Source of the DNA: Sphingomonadaceae bacterium
Lineage (GTDB): Bacteria > Pseudomonadota > Alphaproteobacteria > Sphingomonadales > Sphingomonadaceae
Direction: 5' to 3'
Assembly (NCBI GenBank): GCA_009920915.1
Contig: RFZB01000003.1
Span: forward strand, 1-44,431
Length of the DNA: 44,431 nt
Each line of letters opens with the position of its first letter. Within the stretch, counting starts at the first letter, position 1. This document shows, one piece after another, positions 39,927 to 44,431 of this stretch. Below the pieces are notes generated by a model. The model saw only the letters and a list, made by a program, of their open reading frames with translations, had not been told where the DNA came from and made no database searches. A program made the position numbers and the translations under genes.

Positions 39927-42434
39927 ATGGGCCAGTTTGCGCGTTCGGCGATCACGGCAGTCTTGGGGCCGACCAACACCGGCAAGACGCACCTTGCTGT
40001 GGAGCGGCTCTGTGCCCATTCCAGTGGCATTATGGGCTTTCCGCTGCGGCTTTTGGCGCGCGAAGTTTATGATCGTGTGGTCCGCATCAAGGGTGAACGC
40101 CATGTGGGCCTGATTACGGGCGAAGAAAAGATTTTGCCGCCTGAGGCCCGCTGGCTGCTCTGCACCGCCGAATCGATGCCTGTGGACCGTGACGTCGCCT
40201 TTGTGGCGCTGGATGAAGCGCAACTGGGCATGGATGACGAACGCGGGCATATTTTTACAGATCGGCTGCTGCGCGCCCGAGGCCGGGAAGAAACCATGAT
40301 CTTGGGGTCGGCCAGCTTGACGCCCATGGTTCGGGCCTTGGTGCCTGAGGCCGAGATTATCTCGCGCCCACGCTTTTCACAGTTAAGCTATTCCGGGCCC
40401 AAAAAATTATCTCGATTGCCGCCCCGCACCGCGATCGTCGCCTTTTCAGCTGAGCATGTTTATGCCGTGGCGGAGATGCTGCGCCGGACGCGCGGCGGCT
40501 GTGCCGTGGTGATGGGCGCCCTTTCCCCCGCCACACGCAATGCCCAAGTCGCCATGTATCAAGCAGGCGAAGTGGATTATCTGGTTGCCACCGATGCGAT
40601 TGGCATGGGCCTCAATATGGATGTAGGCCATGTTGCCTTTGCCAGCCTCACCAAATTTGATGGCAAGCGCCAGCGCCGCCTGCGCCTGCCTGAAATGGCG
40701 CAAATTGCGGGGCGTGCCGGCCGCCACCAACGCGATGGCAGCTTTGGCGTCCTGGCCGGTGGGCCAGACAGTGCCGAGTTTACCGAGCAGGAAATTGAGC
40801 GGATTGAGGAGCATCATTTTGCGCCCATCGATCATCTCTTGTGGCGCAACCCAGATTTGGATTTCCATTCCATCGATGCTCTGATTGAATCGCTGGAAGT
40901 CCGGCCAGACGGGCCTGTGCTGCGCGCTGCGCCTGAGGCCATTGATATGGCTGTGCTGCGCGTGTTGCACGCCGACGCCACGGTGCGAGATCGGGCGCGA
41001 GGGCCAGCGATGGTTGCCCGGCTTTGGTCAGCCTGCGGTCTGCCTGATTTTCGCAAATCAGGCGCCGATCATCACGCGCGGCTGGTCAGCCAGCTTTTTG
41101 GTTTTTTAAGCGACGGCAATGGCACCATTCCCGCGGCGTGGTTCGCGCAGGAACTGGCTCGGCTCGATAGCATTCAGGGCGATGTGGAAACCGTGGCAGC
41201 GCGCATTGCCGCGGTGCGGACCTGGGCCTATGTCGCGCATCGCGCAGATTGGCTGCAAGACCCGGCGCATTGGGCCGAAAAGACGCGCGCGCTGGAGCTG
41301 AAATTGTCTGACGCGCTCCACCAAAAACTCACCGAACGCTTTGTTGATCGGCGCACATCGGTGCTGATGAAATCGATTGGCCATGATCCGGCCTTGCTGG
41401 ATGTTGAGGTGGATGACGCAGGCGCCGTTTCTGTCGATGGGGAAATGATTGGCGCACTGCATGGCTTTCGCTTTACCCCAGATGCCGCCGCGCGCGGGCA
41501 AGACCATAAACGGTTATTGGCTGCAGCCGAACTGCGCCTTCCCAAAGAGCTGGCCCGGCGGGCCCAAAAGCTGGCCGACGCGCCTGACAGCGCGTTTCAC
41601 CTGCTGACCGAACCGGGCGCTCCCGTGCAGTTGACTTATCAGGGCATGGCGCTTGCCCATGTGAAGGCAGGTCGTGACCTTTTGGCGCCACGCCTTGTGT
41701 TAGACCCCACAATTGCCCGGCTCGACGCCCCGGCCCGCCAGCTGGTGGAACAGCGCTGCACAATGTGGTTGGACCAGCTCATCCGCCAGCGGCTTGCGCC
41801 GCTTGCCAAAATTGCCCGGCTTGCCCGCTTGCCCGAAACGCCCCCGGCGCTGCGCGGCATTTTGGCGCAATTGGCGCAAGCAGGCGGTGTGCTGGGTCGC
41901 GCCGAAGTTGATGCCGCGTTGGCCACGCTGGACCGCGCGGCCCGCCACGCGCTGTCGCGCACCGGCGTAACGGTCGGGACGCTCGACCTGTTCCTGCCCG
42001 CCTTGCTTAAGCCTGAGGCCAGCCGATTGCGGCTGGCGCTGTTGGCCGTGCGGGCGGGGCAGGCCATGCGCCCATTGCCGCTGGCTGGGCTTGGCCTGCT
42101 CGACAAGCCGGCCCCCGAACTGGCACTGGCCGCTGAACAGGCCGGCTATCGACGCTTTGGCGATCAGATGCTGCGAATTGATCTGGTCGAAAAAATTGCG
42201 CGCGCCGCGCATGAGGCCAGAGGCAAAGATCGGATGGCCAAGCTGGATCCGGCTTTGGCCGTCTCTTTGGGTGTGGGCGGGGCAACGCTAAGCCGGATTA
42301 TGCGCGCCTTGGGCTTTTTGCCGGCAGGGCAAGAGCCGGGCCTTGATTGGCGCTGGCGCGGCCGCCCGCGCCGGGCCGAACGCCCCCAACCCACCAACGC
42401 GGCCTTTGCCGCATTAAGCCAGCTGAAACGGTAG
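39927..42434 (+). CDS. SUV3-like superfamily 2 helicase
   Basis: An 835-residue DEx(H)-type helicase resembling mitochondrial RNA helicase SUV3. From ATG 39927: Walker A GPTNTGKT (14-21, Lys20), LITGEE, motif II DEAQ (96-99), motif III SAS, LPPRTAIVAFSA, and the helicase-C motifs VATDAIGMGLNMDVGHV and QIAGRAGR. After the SUV3 C-terminal domain, the last 300 residues are rich in Leu, Ala and Arg with no motif I recognise. An RNA-decay or ribosome-linked role is suggested by the S4 gene seven bases downstream. The mitochondrial SUV3-PNPase degradosome is the closest described relative. Confidence 0.85.
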   Translation: MGQFARSAITAVLGPTNTGKTHLAVERLCAHSSGIMGFPLRLLAREVYDRVVRIKGERHVGLITGEEKILPPEARWLLCTAESMPVDRDVAFVALDEAQLGMDDERGHIFTDRLLRARGREETMILGSASLTPMVRALVPEAEIISRPRFSQLSYSGPKKLSRLPPRTAIVAFSAEHVYAVAEMLRRTRGGCAVVMGALSPATRNAQVAMYQAGEVDYLVATDAIGMGLNMDVGHVAFASLTKFDGKRQRRLRLPEMAQIAGRAGRHQRDGSFGVLAGGPDSAEFTEQEIERIEEHHFAPIDHLLWRNPDLDFHSIDALIESLEVRPDGPVLRAAPEAIDMAVLRVLHADATVRDRARGPAMVARLWSACGLPDFRKSGADHHARLVSQLFGFLSDGNGTIPAAWFAQELARLDSIQGDVETVAARIAAVRTWAYVAHRADWLQDPAHWAEKTRALELKLSDALHQKLTERFVDRRTSVLMKSIGHDPALLDVEVDDAGAVSVDGEMIGALHGFRFTPDAAARGQDHKRLLAAAELRLPKELARRAQKLADAPDSAFHLLTEPGAPVQLTYQGMALAHVKAGRDLLAPRLVLDPTIARLDAPARQLVEQRCTMWLDQLIRQRLAPLAKIARLARLPETPPALRGILAQLAQAGGVLGRAEVDAALATLDRAARHALSRTGVTVGTLDLFLPALLKPEASRLRLALLAVRAGQAMRPLPLAGLGLLDKPAPELALAAEQAGYRRFGDQMLRIDLVEKIARAAHEARGKDRMAKLDPALAVSLGVGGATLSRIMRALGFLPAGQEPGLDWRWRGRPRRAERPQPTNAAFAALSQLKR

Positions 42435-42441
42435 CCCCAAG

Positions 42442-42726
42442 GTGCGGCTCGATAAGTTCCTGTTCTTCACGCGCCTGACGAAAACCCGCAGTCTTGCCCA
42501 GAAAATTGTCGAACAAGGCCATATCCGCATGGATGGCCAAGCCGTGACGCGCGCCCATGCTGAGGTGCGGCCCGGATCGGTCATAACCTTGCCTTTGCAT
42601 GGCGCGGTGCACGTCATCCGCGTTGAAGCCTTGCCGGGCCGGCGGGGCCCCGCACCCGAGGCGCGCAGCCATTATACCGCGCTTACCCCACCACAGCCAA
42701 TTGACGCAGCGATAACAGCATTCTAA
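42442..42726 (+). CDS. S4-domain RNA-binding protein (Hsp15-like)
   Basis: A 94-residue basic protein starting at GTG 42442. The S4 domain covers most of it: [56 protein letters not shown]. This is the Hsp15/YabO type, which binds stalled 50S subunits or rRNA. Placed between the helicase and fdxA, as is common in alphaproteobacteria. The start is inferred from S4 domain length, since no ATG fits. Confidence 0.87.
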   Translation: MRLDKFLFFTRLTKTRSLAQKIVEQGHIRMDGQAVTRAHAEVRPGSVITLPLHGAVHVIRVEALPGRRGPAPEARSHYTALTPPQPIDAAITAF

Positions 42727-42769
42727 CGATTCAGCTCAAACGCAGATTAAAACGCCGAAAGGACCCGCA

Positions 42770-43111
42770 ATGACTTATGTCGTGACCGAAGCCTGCATCA
42801 AGTGCAAGTATATGGATTGCGTCGAAGTGTGTCCGGTTGATTGCTTCTATGAGGGCGAGAATATGCTCGTCATCAACCCCAATGAATGCATTGATTGCGG
42901 CGTCTGCGAACCGGAATGCCCCGCCGAGGCCATTTTGCCGGACACCGAAAGCGGCCTCGAAAAATGGCTGGAACTAAACAACAGCTTCTCTGCCCAATGG
43001 CCCAATGTCACCCGCAAGGGTGATCAGACGCCAGCAGATGCCGATGATCACAAAGGTGAAGACGGCAAATATGACAAATATTTCTCGGCTGAACCCGGCA
43101 AGGGCGACTAA
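42770..43111 (+). CDS. fdxA: Seven-iron ferredoxin FdxA ([3Fe-4S][4Fe-4S])
   Basis: A 113-residue low-potential electron carrier matching Azotobacter FdI-type ferredoxins. All nine cysteines have the expected spacing: Cys9, 12, 17, 21, 25, 40, 43, 46 and 50. By family analogy, 9, 17 and 50 hold the 3Fe cluster, and 21, 40, 43 and 46 the 4Fe cluster. The C-tail ([20 protein letters not shown]) is also typical. A clear terminator follows. In many alphaproteobacteria the next gene is carD; here it is the ACP/SPT pair. Confidence 0.96.
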   Translation: MTYVVTEACIKCKYMDCVEVCPVDCFYEGENMLVINPNECIDCGVCEPECPAEAILPDTESGLEKWLELNNSFSAQWPNVTRKGDQTPADADDHKGEDGKYDKYFSAEPGKGD

Positions 43112-43150
43112 GCCTAGGTGGCGCTTTGCCGCTCAGCACATGACATTTGG

Positions 43151-43188
43151 CGCGCCGGGTGACTTGTCCCCCGGCGCGACCCCTTTTT
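43151..43188 (+). terminator. Rho-independent terminator after fdxA
   Basis: A perfect 9-bp stem CGCGCCGGG / CCCGGCGCG with a 10-base loop, followed within six bases by TTTTT (43184-43188). It ends the helicase-S4-fdxA unit 40 bases past the fdxA stop and isolates the sphingolipid genes, whose promoter must lie at or after it. Confidence 0.88.
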
Positions 43189-43234
43189 GGACCAGCCTGC
43201 TTGGCAAGGCCCATAAAGGCGCTAAGGAAGTGAT

Positions 43235-43477
43235 ATGACAGACCGCCAATCAGTTTATGATCAAGTTGCCGCCCAAATTGAGCCCTTTAACAAAAAGGGT
43301 GTGGCGTTGAGCGACGCGACCACATTCCAGCATGATCTGGAATGGGATAGCCTGACCGTCATGGATTTTGTGGCGGCCGTAGAAGATGAATTCGACATCA
43401 TCATCACGATGAACATGCAGGCCGAAATTGAAACTGTCGGCCAGCTTGTTGATGCTGTGATCAAGCTCAAGGCCTAA
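43235..43477 (+). CDS. Acyl carrier protein for sphingolipid synthesis
   Basis: An 80-residue acyl carrier protein starting at ATG 43235 behind AAGGAAG. The phosphopantetheine site is Ser39 in LEWDSLTVMDFV, a variant of the usual DSL motif preceded by Trp. It differs from the housekeeping AcpP (which reads GADSLDTVEL), so it is a specialised ACP. Placed 41 bases before serine palmitoyltransferase, it most likely supplies the acyl chain as acyl-ACP. The same ACP-SPT order is known in Caulobacter and Sphingomonas. Confidence 0.9.
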   Translation: MTDRQSVYDQVAAQIEPFNKKGVALSDATTFQHDLEWDSLTVMDFVAAVEDEFDIIITMNMQAEIETVGQLVDAVIKLKA

Positions 43478-43518
43478 GCCTTTTTACGGCCCTGACCATC
43501 GCCAGAAGAGACGGACCG

Positions 43519-44431
43519 ATGACTGACCTTTTTTCCAAATTTGATCCGCTGATCCAGCAGCGTGAAGGCCTTCTCGCCACAGGCGTGCGTGATCCTTTCT
43601 CGCTGGTGATGGAGGAAGTGAAATCCCCCACTGTTGCCATCTGCAACGGGCGTGAGACGATTTTGCTCGGCACCTATAATTATATGGGCATGACCTTTGA
43701 TGACGATGTCATCACGGCCGGCAAGGAGGCACTAGAGCGCTTTGGCGCGGGCACAACCGGCAGCCGCGTGCTCAATGGCACCTATCAGGGCCATCGTGAA
43801 GTCGAAGAGGCGCTGAAAGACTTTTACGCGATGGACCATGCGATGGTCTTTTCGACAGGCTATCAGGCGAACCTTGGCATTATCTCGACGATTGCCGGTA
43901 AGGGCGATTACATCATCCTGGATATTGATAGCCACGCCTCGATTTGGGATGGCTGCAAAATGGGCGATGCCGAAGTTGTCCCCTTCAAGCATAATGATGT
44001 TGAAGCGCTTGAAAAACGGCTGAAGCGCCTGCCGGAAGACGCTGGCAAATTGGTGGTGCTGGAAGGCGTTTATTCCATGCTCGGTGATATTGCGCCACTG
44101 AAAGAAATGATTGCCGTTTCCAAGGCGCATGGCGCGATGGTGCTGGTCGATGAAGCGCATTCCATGGGCTTTATTGGCCCCAATGGTCGCGGTGTTGCCG
44201 AAGAACAAGACGTGCTGGACGATGTCGATTTCGTCATTGGCACTTTTTCAAAAAGCGTGGGCACGGTGGGCGGCTTCTGCGTCTCTAACCACCCGAAGTT
44301 TGAGATTATGCGCCTCGTCTGCCGGCCCTATGTCTTTACTGCATCGCTGCCGCCCAGCGTTGTTGCAACGGCTGCCACGTCGATCCGCAAGCTGATGCAC
44401 GCAGGCAATAAGCGCGCGCATTTGTGGGAGA
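43519..44431 (+). CDS. spt: Serine palmitoyltransferase, N-terminal part (cut by window end)
   Basis: Alpha-oxoamine synthase that condenses serine with a C16 acyl thioester to form 3-ketosphinganine, the committed step of sphingolipid synthesis. The first 304 residues are present; the usual length is about 400, so the C-terminus is outside. Conserved elements are LLGTYNYMGMTFD, GAGTTGSRVLNGTYQGHREV, DIDSHASIWDG, VDEAHSMGFIG, and the PLP lysine Lys245 in GTFSKSVGTVGGF. The soluble bacterial form has no membrane helix. The family also includes KBL and AONS; the SRVLNGTYQGH wording and the ACP neighbour favour SPT. Confidence 0.92.
   Translation, partial: MTDLFSKFDPLIQQREGLLATGVRDPFSLVMEEVKSPTVAICNGRETILLGTYNYMGMTFDDDVITAGKEALERFGAGTTGSRVLNGTYQGHREVEEALKDFYAMDHAMVFSTGYQANLGIISTIAGKGDYIILDIDSHASIWDGCKMGDAEVVPFKHNDVEALEKRLKRLPEDAGKLVVLEGVYSMLGDIAPLKEMIAVSKAHGAMVLVDEAHSMGFIGPNGRGVAEEQDVLDDVDFVIGTFSKSVGTVGGFCVSNHPKFEIMRLVCRPYVFTASLPPSVVATAATSIRKLMHAGNKRAHLWE

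Noticed and set aside
39796-40030. Longer N-terminus for the second M23 peptidase (start at 39868 or 40030)
   Set aside because: It would overlap the helicase start region and give two successive hydrophobic segments; the ATG at 39787 gives a clean signal peptide.
1-44431. Mobile elements, CRISPR arrays, tRNA genes, phage or defence islands
   Set aside because: No transposase or integrase, no regularly spaced repeats, no tRNA-like TTCGAATC arm, and no compositional break were seen in a by-eye read of the window.

Overview
The window comes from an alphaproteobacterium, most probably of the order Sphingomonadales (Sphingorhabdus/Sphingopyxis-like). The evidence is its moderately high GC, an acyl carrier protein directly upstream of serine palmitoyltransferase (the first sphingolipid enzyme), a conserved-looking argS-SPOR-nagZ-scpA-scpB-tatABC block, a cysteine desulfurase-ferredoxin-ffs-dnaX block, and a SUV3-like helicase followed by an S4 protein and a 7Fe ferredoxin. 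The DNA is nearly all coding. I see no insertion sequence, prophage, CRISPR array, tRNA or 5S/16S/23S rRNA. The longest stretch without a gene is about 296 bases (9756-10051). This is chromosomal backbone, not an accessory island.

Layout. 2-238: tail of a biotin-dependent acyl-CoA carboxylase. 260-2874 (minus): M28 peptidase then agmatine deiminase. 2986-6678 (minus): rpiB-glyA-nrdR-trmJ as a tight cluster, then rpsD with its own terminator. 6852-9755 (minus): an orphan TonB-dependent receptor. 10052-11806: folE, a MarR-type regulator and a small alpha/beta hydrolase. 11912-14390: two overlapping cysteine desulfurases and an adrenodoxin-type ferredoxin, then the SRP RNA gene ffs. 14616-16753: dnaX-ybaB. 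16774-17475: mtgA. 17594-23948: argS, a broken SPOR-domain gene, nagZ, scpAB and tatABC. 23945-24073 (minus): a 42-residue entericidin-like lipoprotein. 24118-29698: glnE, bcp, tauE/safE, a ferritin-like DUF455 protein and an M23 peptidase. 29742-31669: erpA, xthA and an exported protein. 31691-34095: a divergent pair, GNAT-like protein and fatty-acid desaturase. 34105-36401 (minus): lptF-lptG. 36542-38871: DUF2141 protein, diacylglycerol-kinase-family protein and a nucleotidyltransferase resembling mitochondrial TAM41. 38846-39787 (minus): a second M23 peptidase. 39927-43111: helicase, S4 protein, fdxA with terminator. 43235-end: acyl carrier protein and serine palmitoyltransferase, cut by the window edge.

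A recurring theme is the cell envelope and its lipids. Sphingolipid synthesis (ACP-SPT), a possible DAG to PA to CDP-DAG module (lipid kinase plus TAM41-like protein), the LptFG exporter permeases, a desaturase, two M23 peptidases, MtgA, NagZ and the Tat translocon all lie here. Three observations deserve most attention: the lipid kinase/TAM41-like pair next to lptFG; the SPOR gene, which seems to have lost its membrane anchor through a frame-changing internal deletion; and the two tandem cysteine desulfurases with a ferredoxin but no IscU scaffold.

All function calls rest on reading motifs and recalled family knowledge. No database search was run.
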